Below the pieces are notes generated by a model. It worked only from the letters and a program-made list of their open reading frames with translations, had not been told where the DNA came from and searched no databases. Source: Chloroflexi bacterium HGW-Chloroflexi-10 (GTDB taxonomy: Bacteria; Chloroflexota; Anaerolineae; Anaerolineales; Anaerolineaceae). Taken from it: DNA of 46,268 nt. The position numbers and the translations under genes are program-made. Below are positions 32,967 through 41,535 of this stretch, piece by piece. Where the stretch lies: NCBI GenBank assembly GCA_002840755.1, contig PHBZ01000042.1:1-46268 (forward strand). Reading direction: 5' to 3'. Numbering within the stretch: the stretch's first letter is position 1; each line of letters begins with the position of its first letter.

Positions 32967-33941
32967 ATGATATTTTTGCGAGGAGCGCTATGGCTGGCGC
33001 TCCTCGCGCTTTGCGGATGCCGGAATAACCCTGGTTTTTCTATCACCTTTGGCGGAGATATCATCCTCTCCAGGGAAGGCGAGGCACTCTTTTCGCGGGA
33101 TCCATGGGGGGTGGCAACTCAAATAAATAGGCTTGATGGCAATTTCGGTTCAGAAAATCTTTTCTTTGCCAACCTGGAATCTCCACTTTTTAAGACAGGT
33201 GAATGGAAGAAAGTTGAACCAGCCGGGTATGATTTATGTGCCGATGACAGTCAAATGGTAATTCTCCTAGCTGGAGACCTCGACCTGGTATCAATAGCGA
33301 ACAACCATCAATGGGATTGTGGTGATGAGGATGGCGAAAATACCCGAAAAATTCTATTAGAGCAATCTGTTCAATCTGTTGGAGTTGGTCTTTCTCCTGT
33401 GTTTTTCGATACTAAGTCTGGGCGTGTAGGCATCATAGCCGCTGAGGATGTGACCCAAACCATCAATATGCAAGAACTGGTTGATCAAATTAAACTTGTC
33501 CGGCAGCAATGTGATTATCTGATTATTTCAATGCATTGGGGAATGGAATATCAGATTGGCGCTTCAGAGCGCCAGCGTGAGCTTGCGCAAAGCATCGCTG
33601 ATGCAGGCGCTGATGTACTCTGGGGGCACCATCCACACGTTCTGCAACCGATCGAGTGGGTGAGTTCGTCAACAGAAAATAAAAAAATGTTGGTAATGTA
33701 TAGTCTGGGTAATTTGCTTGCCGATCAATGGATGACCCAGGATACACAGCTATCGGCGTTGATTACTTTGAATTTTAGTCAGGGGGATATTGTTTCAATC
33801 GCAATGCTGCCGATCCTAATGGATCGCGCTACAAAAACTTTAAAGATTCCGGATACAGATGCTTCGGATATGATTTGGGACAGAATTGGACTGAAAGAAC
33901 TAAGTGGAATTGAGGTTATTCCGCTAACCAGTTATCCTTAA
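32967..33941 (+). CDS. CapA/PgsA-family metallophosphatase-like lipoprotein
   Basis: 324 residues from the ATG at 32967, chosen because the signal peptide MIFLRGALWLALLALCGC with a lipobox begins there; the ribosome site is weak. The CapA fold is marked by ITFGGDIILSR (first metal aspartate), LFFANLESPLF, SIANNHQWDCGDEG-like LVSIANNHQWDCGDEDG, SMHWGMEYQ and WGHHPHVLQPIEW, a set of metal-binding histidines, aspartates and glutamates. CapA is needed for poly-gamma-glutamate capsule in bacilli, but most homologues are uncharacterised. No capB or capC gene is near. It ends 18 bp inside the convergent GH3 gene. Confidence 0.9.
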   Translation: MIFLRGALWLALLALCGCRNNPGFSITFGGDIILSREGEALFSRDPWGVATQINRLDGNFGSENLFFANLESPLFKTGEWKKVEPAGYDLCADDSQMVILLAGDLDLVSIANNHQWDCGDEDGENTRKILLEQSVQSVGVGLSPVFFDTKSGRVGIIAAEDVTQTINMQELVDQIKLVRQQCDYLIISMHWGMEYQIGASERQRELAQSIADAGADVLWGHHPHVLQPIEWVSSSTENKKMLVMYSLGNLLADQWMTQDTQLSALITLNFSQGDIVSIAMLPILMDRATKTLKIPDTDASDMIWDRIGLKELSGIEVIPLTSYP

Positions 33942-36326
33942 CATTGCCTTGATTCCCCGGAAATATTTTCCATTTGCCATATGCACCAACCCCTGGGCTA
34001 TATTCGCAGGCATGTCTCCTGAACTCAACATAACCAGATTCTTCATTGGGACTTCTATTGCGCTTGCCATCATCATTCTGAAGGTTGGGTTATGATAATC
34101 GATACAACCACAGCTTTTACCGATCCTTTTTTCAGCGTACTTTATTACCTGTCGAATCACAAAATTTTCTTGCATATCCTGTAATGTTGAAGATAGGGTA
34201 AACTCTCCTTTTTTTAGATTTTGCATTTCTTCGATTTCCTTACCCAAAAGGACCTCAAAATCTTTTTCGCTAACTTTTCCATGTAGAGTTTTGTACCACG
34301 AGGTTGTAACGACTTGGGTTGCATCGACCACTGTTCCATGAATTTTTATATTGGTTTGTAAACGGATATCACGACTGGATGCGGCGATAGAAACACGATA
34401 CGCTCCGTCCGGCACTATCCAGGCTTGAGAGGATACAACATAACAGGCGAAAGATCTGAATTTGAGTGTAAAGCTAACCTGTTTTTCCTGGCCTGCTTTA
34501 AGAAAAATTTTAGTAAAATCTTTCAGTTCTTTCTCTGGGCGGAAAATAACCTGTTGCAGGTCGCCGATATAAAGTTGAACGATCTCAGCGCCATCCAGAT
34601 TTCCGGTGTTTTTGATGGTTGCAGTGACTGTCAGCTCTTCGGAATCATTCATCTCGGTTTTTGAAAGAATTAAGTTGGTATATTCAAAGGCAGTATAAGA
34701 AAGACCGTGTCCGAACGGAAATAAAACGTCTTTTTGCGCTTTGTCATAAAAGCGATAGCCTACATAAATGCCTTCTCGGTACTGGGCTTGCTTACCGCCT
34801 TTTTCAAAAAATCCAGCGGAAGGCACATCCTGATAGCTGAGGGGGTAGGTGGCAGCTAGTTTGCCGCTTGGGTTAACAGTCCCTGTCAGAAGTTCCGCTG
34901 CTGCCAGACCACCGGCTTGCCCAGCCAGCAGCATGTTCAAGACAGCTTTCACTTTTGACAGCCAGGGCATTTCAACCGGAGCCCCACCAACTAGCACGAC
35001 AACTGTTTTGGGATTTGCATCGGTCACCCGGTTAATCAGTTCGTTCTGGTTTTCCGGCATGGATAAACTGGTTCGATCAAACCCTTCCGATTCGTAATCC
35101 TCGGTCAATCCTGCAAAAATAACTGCGATATCGCTTGCCATTGCACCGGCAACCGCCTCCATGCATAATTGCTCATCAGGCCTGGCTTTTAAGGAATAAC
35201 CTTCATAGAATGTATAGTTCAAACTCTGGTTATCAAAACCATTCAATGCATTGGGTAATAGGGTTGGATTAATGATAGAACTGCCGGCGCCTTGATAACG
35301 GGGATATTTTGCCAGCGCTCCAATCAATGCTATCTTTTGGTGGTGACTGATCGGCAGGATATTATCTTCGTTTTTGAGCAGAACAGCAGAACTGGCAGCG
35401 ATTTTTTTTGCCAAAGAGTGGTGTTCATTCACGTCATAATGAAAATCGCTTTGACGGTTTTTCTCAGCTGCGAAAATCAGGTTCAATAACCTATTTACAC
35501 TTTCATCAATCAATTTCTCGGGGAGATCACCATTTTTTACAGCAGCAAACACTTCATGGTCAAAAACGGACATTCCCCCCGGCATTTCCAAATCCAGACC
35601 GGCCTTAAAGGCTTTGATACGGTCATTCATAGCGCCCCAATCTGTTACAATGACGCCTTCGAAGCCCCATTCATCACGCAGAATTTCTTTTAACAAATAC
35701 CGGTTGTCACTGCAATATGTACCATTCAGTTTATTGTAGGCGCACATCACGGTTGCCGGTTTTGCTGTTTTGATTGTTTTTTCAAAAGCAGAAAGGTAAA
35801 TTTCCCGCAGAGTTCTTTCATCTACAAGGCTGTCAGATGACATTCGTTGATTTTCCTGGCTATTTCCGGCAAAGTGTTTGATAGATACACCGACACCCTT
35901 GCTTTGAACACCGTTAATCCAGCTTATTGCCATTTCACCTGTAAGGTAAGGATCCTCTGAAAAATATTCAAAATTCCTCCCACATAGTGGATTGCGTTGA
36001 ATATTCACCCCTGGACCAAGCAAAACAGATACCTGTTCCTGGAGAGTTTCTTCACCTAAAGATGTTCCCATTTCCTGTAGCAAATCCCGATCCCACGAGC
36101 AGGCAGTTGCGCTGGCTGTTGGAAAGCAAGTGGAAGGGACACTCCGGTTTAGCCCCAAATTGTCGGCTGCTGCGATTTGTTTTCTCAAACCATGCGGGCC
36201 ATCTGTCAGCATAATGGATGTGATTCCATATTGTTCCAATGCTTTTGTATGCCAATAATCACTGCCTGAACAAAGTGCTACTTTATCTTCCAAGCTCATC
36301 TTTTCAATAATGTGTTTGTATTGCAT
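33924..36326 (-). CDS. Glycoside hydrolase family 3 (beta-glucosidase-like)
   Basis: 800 residues, no signal peptide, so cytoplasmic. The N-terminal barrel has LTDGPHGLRKQ, LLGPGVNIQRNPLCGRNFEYFSEDP, SIKHFAGNSQENQR and the nucleophile Asp in VTDWGAM. The second domain includes NPSGKLAATYP, followed by a fibronectin-III-like domain. The last ~125 residues form an extension (FEVLLGKEIE... and KSCGCIDY...) that I associate with Firmicutes-type GH3 enzymes. AAAGGG precedes the ATG and TATAAT lies about 25 nt upstream of it on the same strand (36350-36355). It is alone on its strand and overlaps the capA-like gene tail to tail by 18 bp. Likely releases glucose or xylose from imported beta-glycosides. 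Confidence 0.95.
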   Translation of the reverse strand: MQYKHIIEKMSLEDKVALCSGSDYWHTKALEQYGITSIMLTDGPHGLRKQIAAADNLGLNRSVPSTCFPTASATACSWDRDLLQEMGTSLGEETLQEQVSVLLGPGVNIQRNPLCGRNFEYFSEDPYLTGEMAISWINGVQSKGVGVSIKHFAGNSQENQRMSSDSLVDERTLREIYLSAFEKTIKTAKPATVMCAYNKLNGTYCSDNRYLLKEILRDEWGFEGVIVTDWGAMNDRIKAFKAGLDLEMPGGMSVFDHEVFAAVKNGDLPEKLIDESVNRLLNLIFAAEKNRQSDFHYDVNEHHSLAKKIAASSAVLLKNEDNILPISHHQKIALIGALAKYPRYQGAGSSIINPTLLPNALNGFDNQSLNYTFYEGYSLKARPDEQLCMEAVAGAMASDIAVIFAGLTEDYESEGFDRTSLSMPENQNELINRVTDANPKTVVVLVGGAPVEMPWLSKVKAVLNMLLAGQAGGLAAAELLTGTVNPSGKLAATYPLSYQDVPSAGFFEKGGKQAQYREGIYVGYRFYDKAQKDVLFPFGHGLSYTAFEYTNLILSKTEMNDSEELTVTATIKNTGNLDGAEIVQLYIGDLQQVIFRPEKELKDFTKIFLKAGQEKQVSFTLKFRSFACYVVSSQAWIVPDGAYRVSIAASSRDIRLQTNIKIHGTVVDATQVVTTSWYKTLHGKVSEKDFEVLLGKEIEEMQNLKKGEFTLSSTLQDMQENFVIRQVIKYAEKRIGKSCGCIDYHNPTFRMMMASAIEVPMKNLVMLSSGDMPANIAQGLVHMANGKYFRGIKAMLRITG

Positions 36327-36605
36327 CAGAATTCCCTTTCTGCAGCTTAATTATACCGGTATCGTTTTCTCATGAAGGCTAAAAATTAACAGGGTAATAG
36401 CATTAAAACCAATGTTCTTAGAATAAGAGTCATATACTCACTACGAACCGAGAAGGACAAGCCATGAGCGCTAAAATGGAAGCCATTTTTTCTTATTGGG
36501 ATGTGAGAGCGGGCACTGCAGGTTGAGTCTTTGCATCAATTTTTGATCAACAAGGGTGTAGTTGAATCAAGAAAAAATTTTCCCCATATTATTAGAAGCG
36601 ACTGG
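36327..36605. other. Intergenic region with GH3 promoter and a 20-codon ORF
   Basis: Near the left end, TATAAT on the minus strand (36350-36355) and the palindrome ATACCGGTAT (36353-36362) probably mark the GH3 promoter and a control site. A plus-strand ORF at 36464-36526 (MSAKMEAIFSYWDVRAGTAG) has an AGAAGGA-like site before its ATG, but I cannot tell whether it is translated. Nothing else is evident. Confidence 0.4.
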
Positions 36606-37289
36606 CTACATGGATATTTCTGCGTAGATAAATCGGGCGGTTGAAAAACCGAGTGTGATAACTTTCTGATTAATACGAATACTCAAGGTTTGGTTAAATG
36701 GCAATATCTCGACGATTTCAGTTTTTGCACCAGGGATAATATCATTTTCGAACAGGTAATTCAATAATTCCTGATTATCTTCGGCAAATTCGTGAATGCG
36801 CCGGATTACTACAGGTTGACCAACCGGGATTTCGGTAAGCGGGGGCCAACCACTGGTGACGTATTCATAACCGGGGAAAGGGTTACCATGTGGACAAACT
36901 TTCGGATCTTCCAACACATCGCGTAATCGCCCTTCCAATTCAGGAGAAATAACATGTTCGATGCCATGTGCCTCGTCATGGGTTTTGCTTATGGGTGTTT
37001 TTAGCAATTTTACCAAAAGCCACTCAGTAAGCATGTGTCTGCGGATCACTGAATGAGCGGCGGTGCGGCCGGTTTCTGTCAGGTGAATGTCTTTGCGTCC
37101 TTTGCCGGTGATCCAGTTGTCACGCTCCATACGTTTGAGAGTCATTGCAACCGTTGCAGGGGTCACACCAAACATTTCTGCCAACCTGGCAGCAATAATT
37201 TCTCCATAATCACGATCCATCACGTGCATGGTCATCAAGTAGTCTTCAATGGTGTGGGTAGGGCGGTCACTGGCTTTATAATGCGACAT
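36606..37289 (-). CDS. DtxR/MntR-family metal-dependent repressor
   Basis: 227 residues. An N-terminal winged helix (IEDYLMTMHVM... LAEMFGVTPATVAMTLKRMERDNWI) is followed by the metal-binding dimerisation domain with THDEAHGIEHVISPELEGRL. At the position of Cys102 of DtxR this protein has His; the flanking His, Glu and His ligands are kept. A C-terminal SH3/FeoA-like domain (about 155-227) is present, as in DtxR and IdeR and unlike short MntR. It is divergent from a ferric-iron ABC operon (171 bp between starts), so it probably represses that operon when metal is plentiful. An AGGA site lies before the ATG. Confidence 0.92.
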   Translation of the reverse strand: MSHYKASDRPTHTIEDYLMTMHVMDRDYGEIIAARLAEMFGVTPATVAMTLKRMERDNWITGKGRKDIHLTETGRTAAHSVIRRHMLTEWLLVKLLKTPISKTHDEAHGIEHVISPELEGRLRDVLEDPKVCPHGNPFPGYEYVTSGWPPLTEIPVGQPVVIRRIHEFAEDNQELLNYLFENDIIPGAKTEIVEILPFNQTLSIRINQKVITLGFSTARFIYAEISM

Positions 37290-37307
37290 AATTTATCCTA
37301 ATTTGTA

Positions 37308-37365
37308 TAATAGTATTGACATATTTTAAAAATAAGCATATATTAACAAAATTGAAATACTATTA
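37308..37365 (+). promoter_or_regulatory. Iron-operon promoter flanked by a 10-bp inverted repeat
   Basis: TTGACA (37316-37321), 17 nt, TATATT (37339-37344) form a good plus-strand promoter. TAATAGTATT (37308-37317) and AATACTATTA (37356-37365) are exact inverted copies on either side, overlapping the -35 and lying just beyond the expected start site. They are candidate half-operators for the divergent DtxR-type repressor; they do not match the classical DtxR box. Confidence 0.55.
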
Positions 37366-37460
37366 CTACAATCTATTCTAGCATAGTGTATCCGACTGTC
37401 AACAATTCATTCGTATACAGAGCGCATATAGGTTGTCATTTAAACGCCTTAAGGAGAGAT

Positions 37461-38552
37461 ATGTTCTTTAATCGTGTTTTTAATTTGTCGTTTGCAGTAC
37501 TTTTGATGCTTACAGCTTGTGTTCCAGGCACTTCAAATAAGCTTGGTGTTTCAACTTTATCCGATATAGAGAACACAGCGATGGAACCAGTCAATTCATC
37601 TACACCGATTACAATTTCCGGCAAGCTGGTTATCTACTCCGGACGGTCTGAGCCTTTGATCCAGCCTGTATTGGATGCCTTTAAAACAAAACATCCGGAT
37701 ATTGAAGTGTTGCTCAAGGCTGGCAGCAATAGTGAGTTAGCCAATGCTTTGATAGAAGAACAGGTTAATCCTCAGGCAGACGTATTTATCACGACGGAGT
37801 TATTTACTGTTCAAGCCTTGGCTCAAAAAGGAGTTTTTCAACCATTCCGGCCAACTGCTGCAGAACAGATTCCAGCAGATTTTATTGGCCCCAACAATAC
37901 TTGGATTGGTTTGACCCAGCGTGCGCGTGTGATCATGTACAATACCGATTTGGTTAAACCTGAGGATCTACCGACCTCCGTTTTTGATCTGACCGATCCG
38001 AAATGGAAGGGGCAGGTTGCTGCAGCAGGTTCCACCAATGGTTCGATGCAGGCACAAATTGCTGCAATGCGCCAGCTGCTGGGTGATGAAGACACAGAAT
38101 CCTGGCTGCAGGGATTACTGGACAACGATGTAACTTTCTTTGGCGGGCATACAGATGTTCGTAAAGCGGTAGGTACGGGCGAGTTTGCTTTGGGGTTAGT
38201 GAACCATTACTATTTCCATTTACAGCAAGCAGAAGGCAGTAAAGTTGGTATGATATTTCCGGATCAGGGGCCAGGACAGATTGGATTAATTACCAATGCT
38301 ACCGCCGCTGCAATTATTAAAGGAGCTGCGAATATGGCAGCTGCCCAGGTATTTGTTGATTTTTTGGTATCGAGTGAAGGGCAACAATTATTTGCTGATT
38401 TAAATTATGAATACCCACTTATTCCTGGTGTGATTCTGCGGGAGAGTGTTCAGCCACTGGATCAGTACCGTCTTGTGGATATTAATGTGTCTCAGGCAAC
38501 ACTGGAAACAGACGCAACTTTTGCGCTGATTGAAAAGATTGGAATGCCCTGA
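37461..38552 (+). CDS. Ferric-iron ABC transporter substrate-binding lipoprotein
   Basis: 363 residues from the ATG at 37461, with AAGGAGAG right before it. The signal peptide ends LMLTAC (lipobox). The mature domain LVIYSGRSEPLIQPVLDAF carries the YSGR motif of FutA/FbpA-type binders; DVFITTELFTVQALAQKGVF, WIGLTQRARVIMYNTDLV, FALGLVNHYYFHLQQAEG (paired tyrosines that coordinate iron in homologues) and GLITNATAAAIIKGA follow. First gene of a three-gene importer operon divergent from the DtxR-type repressor. Ferric iron is the likely cargo, based on family and context. Confidence 0.92.
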   Translation: MFFNRVFNLSFAVLLMLTACVPGTSNKLGVSTLSDIENTAMEPVNSSTPITISGKLVIYSGRSEPLIQPVLDAFKTKHPDIEVLLKAGSNSELANALIEEQVNPQADVFITTELFTVQALAQKGVFQPFRPTAAEQIPADFIGPNNTWIGLTQRARVIMYNTDLVKPEDLPTSVFDLTDPKWKGQVAAAGSTNGSMQAQIAAMRQLLGDEDTESWLQGLLDNDVTFFGGHTDVRKAVGTGEFALGLVNHYYFHLQQAEGSKVGMIFPDQGPGQIGLITNATAAAIIKGAANMAAAQVFVDFLVSSEGQQLFADLNYEYPLIPGVILRESVQPLDQYRLVDINVSQATLETDATFALIEKIGMP

Positions 38553-38556
38553 ATGA

Positions 38557-40236
38557 ATGAATCAAAGTGACGATTTGAGCTTGGTCACACTATTTTCCCG
38601 AATAAGTAACTGGCGCTTGGCTTTGCTGCGCACAAAAAATAATCCAGCTTTTACGCTACCTTTAGCCGGCATAGCTGGGTTAGTGGCTTTGTTTGTTGCT
38701 ATTCCGCTAGTGTATATTTTTCTTCGAGCTGTAGGAGCAGATTCAGAAGCGTGGCAACGTTTGTTGCAGGTACGCATCTGGAAACTGCTGGGAAACACCT
38801 TGCTATTAGTAGTAGCCGTAACGAGTGGGACGCTGGTTATTGGGGTGAGTATGGCTTGGTTGACCGAACGAAGTGACTTGCCTGGGCGGAAAATATTCCG
38901 CTGGTTGTTAGCAATGCCATTGGCAATACCAGCCTATATTGGCGGTATTGTCCACCTGGCATTGCTGCGTCCAAGGGGTGGTTTATTGCCGCAGTTTCTG
39001 GAAAATCTACTCGGGTATCCGGTAAACACACCCAGCCCGTTAGGTTTTTGGGGTGCCACCTTTATCCTGATCTTATTCACTTACCCGTATGTTTATTTGC
39101 TCAGTGGAGCCGCTTTTCGTTCGCTGCATGCTTCTTTGGAGGAGGCGGCCCGAATTTTGGGTTTTGGACCCTGGAAAGCACTTTTCTTTGTCACATTGCC
39201 TGCCTTGCGTCCTGGCCTTACTGCAGGTGCATTATTAGTGGCTCTTGATATTCTGGCAGAATATGGAACGGTTGCATTGCTTCGATATGAAACCTTTTCT
39301 TCGGCCATCTTTGTGCAACTTTCCGGACGTTATGACCGTTCCGCTGCAGCTGTATTGAGTGGAGTGTTGGTTGGAATAGCGGTGATATTTTTATGGGCAG
39401 AACTGCGTATGCAAGGTCAGGCACGTTTTACGCAAATGGAAAGCAGTTGGCGGCCATCAACACTCGTAAATTTGGGTAAGTGGCGTATCCCAGCCATTAT
39501 GCTGGCGCTATGTGTGGTGTTCACCAGTTTGCTGGTGCCGGTTGGTGTATTAGTTGTATGGAGCCTACAGGCTTTTCTAACTCCCGAGACCCTGCAAGCT
39601 GTATTCCGCACCGGATCACAGGGTTTTACCAACTTTGCATGGAACAGCTTATGGACATCGTTGTTGGCGGCTTTGATTGCAGTTGCACTTTCGATGCCGG
39701 TGGCGCTGTTTTCTGTTCGTTATCCTGGCAGACTTTCACGTTTTATTGCGTGTTTCAGTCAGGTGGGTTATGCAATTCCGGGTGTGGTCATTGCGCTCAG
39801 TCTGGTTTTGTTGGTTAATCGGGTATTACCGATCCTTTATGCCACTCCATTCGTAGTAGTAATTGCTTACGTGTTGCGTCACATGCCTCAGGCAGTGAGG
39901 GCTAGTGAATCCGCACTTAATCAACTTTCACCTTCTTTAGAAGAAGCAGCGCGGATTACAGGCCGGACTCCCTGGCAGGCATTTGTGCAGATAACCCTCC
40001 CCCTTATTTTGCCGGGACTGTTTGCTGGTGCGGCACTGGTATTTTTAACCTCGCTTAAAGAATTGCCCGCAACATTGTTGTTGCGCCCGGCAGGGTTTAA
40101 TACATTAGCTGTGCGCGTGTGGGTTTGGGCTGGAGATGGATTTTATATCCAGTCTGCTCCTGCTGCGTTATTGCTGGTTTTGACTTCAATAATACCTTTA
40201 TCATTTTTATTGCGCAGGGAGAAAATATTTAAATGA
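38557..40236 (+). CDS. Ferric-iron ABC transporter permease, fused two-domain (FbpB type)
   Basis: 559 residues with about 12 membrane segments in two homologous halves. Each half has an EAA loop for the ATPase: LEEAARILGFGPWKALFFVTLPALRPG (about residue 207) and LEEAARITGRTPWQAFVQITLPLILPG (about 469). This fused form is typical of SfuB/FbpB iron permeases. It begins 4 nt after the binding-protein stop and overlaps the ATPase gene by ATGA, so translation is coupled across the operon. The ribosome site is weak, in line with coupling. Confidence 0.95.
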   Translation: MNQSDDLSLVTLFSRISNWRLALLRTKNNPAFTLPLAGIAGLVALFVAIPLVYIFLRAVGADSEAWQRLLQVRIWKLLGNTLLLVVAVTSGTLVIGVSMAWLTERSDLPGRKIFRWLLAMPLAIPAYIGGIVHLALLRPRGGLLPQFLENLLGYPVNTPSPLGFWGATFILILFTYPYVYLLSGAAFRSLHASLEEAARILGFGPWKALFFVTLPALRPGLTAGALLVALDILAEYGTVALLRYETFSSAIFVQLSGRYDRSAAAVLSGVLVGIAVIFLWAELRMQGQARFTQMESSWRPSTLVNLGKWRIPAIMLALCVVFTSLLVPVGVLVVWSLQAFLTPETLQAVFRTGSQGFTNFAWNSLWTSLLAALIAVALSMPVALFSVRYPGRLSRFIACFSQVGYAIPGVVIALSLVLLVNRVLPILYATPFVVVIAYVLRHMPQAVRASESALNQLSPSLEEAARITGRTPWQAFVQITLPLILPGLFAGAALVFLTSLKELPATLLLRPAGFNTLAVRVWVWAGDGFYIQSAPAALLLVLTSIIPLSFLLRREKIFK

Positions 40237-41327
40237 CATCACTCGAAGTTCAATATCTCAGTAAGCAGTACCCCAATGGACTTTATCCTGCCGTGAATGA
40301 TATTTCGTTTAATATGCAGAATGGAGAAATTTTAGCCTTGGTGGGACCGAGCGGGTGTGGAAAAACAACAACGCTTCGATTGATTGCCGGCCTGGAAAGA
40401 CCAGACTCCGGCGATATACGGATTGGCGGGAGGTTAGCTGCTTCTCAATTGACTTTTATTCCTCCTGAAAAACGCGGAATAGGGATGGTGTTTCAGGATC
40501 ACGCACTCTTTCCCCACCTGACTGTATTTGATAATGTTGCTTTTGGTTTGCGTGGAAGGAAAAAGATTGAAATTCAACAGACCGTATACGAATTATTAGA
40601 TCTGGTTGGGTTAATGCCATTGGAGAAGCGCTTTCCACATGCGCTTTCCGGTGGAGAAAAGCAGCGTGTAGCTTTAGCACGGGCTCTGGCACCACGTCCG
40701 GTGCTGATCTTGATGGATGAACCGTTCAGCAGCCTGGATACTGACTTGCGCATTGGGATGCGTGAGCAGGTGCGTAGTTTATTGAAAACCATGCAAGCTT
40801 CCGTTGTTTTTGTAACTCACGATCAGGAGGAAGCCCTTTTTATGGGTGACCGGTTGGCGGTTTTCCAGAAAGGTAAAATTCAACAAATAGGTACTCCGGA
40901 ACAGATATATCAGGAATCGGCCACTCGGTTTGTGGCTGAGTTCATGGGAAATAGCAGCTTTCTACCCGGAAAGATTCGGACAGATGGTATTAATACCGAA
41001 GTAGGTTTTCTTTTGCAGTCAGTATCTCTTCCGGAAGACATGAATGTTGAAGTGGCCGTGCGTGCAGATGATGTGAATTTTCTGCCTGATAGGACTGGGA
41101 ATGGTGTAGTTCTAAGGCGGGTTTATCGCGGTATGATGAACTTGTATAGTATTAAGTTAGACTCTGGCCGGACACTGGATGCATTTAAAGAACATACCGA
41201 TATTATCCCGGAAGGGACGCGGGTTAATATCTTTATTGACGCTGGTCATCCATTATGTGTTTTTCCCCAGGGAGTTGAGATAAATCACAAAAATTTTAAT
41301 CCGGCAGCCAAATACCCAGCCTGTTAG
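40233..41327 (+). CDS. Ferric-iron ABC transporter ATP-binding protein (FbpC type)
   Basis: 364 residues. Walker A GPSGCGKTTTLRLIAG is at about 39, the Q loop follows in MVFQDHALFPHLTVFDNVAFGL, the signature is ALSGGEKQRVALARAL, Walker B is LILMDEPFSSLD and the switch histidine is in VFVTHDQEEAL. A C-terminal TOBE-like regulatory domain spans about 240-350 (VRADDVNFLP... VLRRVYRGMMNLYSIKL). The family includes iron, sulfate and polyamine ATPases; the neighbours fix the iron assignment. It overlaps the permease gene by 4 nt and ends the operon. Confidence 0.95.
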   Translation: MTSLEVQYLSKQYPNGLYPAVNDISFNMQNGEILALVGPSGCGKTTTLRLIAGLERPDSGDIRIGGRLAASQLTFIPPEKRGIGMVFQDHALFPHLTVFDNVAFGLRGRKKIEIQQTVYELLDLVGLMPLEKRFPHALSGGEKQRVALARALAPRPVLILMDEPFSSLDTDLRIGMREQVRSLLKTMQASVVFVTHDQEEALFMGDRLAVFQKGKIQQIGTPEQIYQESATRFVAEFMGNSSFLPGKIRTDGINTEVGFLLQSVSLPEDMNVEVAVRADDVNFLPDRTGNGVVLRRVYRGMMNLYSIKLDSGRTLDAFKEHTDIIPEGTRVNIFIDAGHPLCVFPQGVEINHKNFNPAAKYPAC

Positions 41328-41535
41328 TTTCAATAAAAAGTGTATAATATTGTAAAATAAATAAAACTGAGTGGATAGAACGAAGCATCTCCCCTAAGCA
41401 GCTTACAATTTGGTTCAACCTTTTGAACAAAGAGATGGCGCTTTTCTCTGTGGATTATTTGATTACCCAAATGGCTAACATAGCCAGGGCGAATGTTCAC
41501 TCAGCCTTTTTTAGTCTGGCGTGTAAAAGATTGAT
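41328..41535 (+). promoter_or_regulatory. Promoter and structured leader of the kinase-regulator pair
   Basis: TATAAT at 41343-41348 with only a weak -35. The following leader can form three hairpins: GTTCAA/TTGAAC (41413-41428), AGAGA/TCTCT (41431-41449) and TGGCTA/TAGCCA (41472-41486). A T6 run at 41507-41512 follows AGCC (41503-41506), which could pair with GGCT at 41473-41476 in competition with the third hairpin. It matches no riboswitch class that I recognise. Confidence 0.4.

Noticed and set aside
41328..41535. c-di-GMP, fluoride or cobalamin riboswitch
   Set aside because: None of the conserved core sequences I know for these classes is present.
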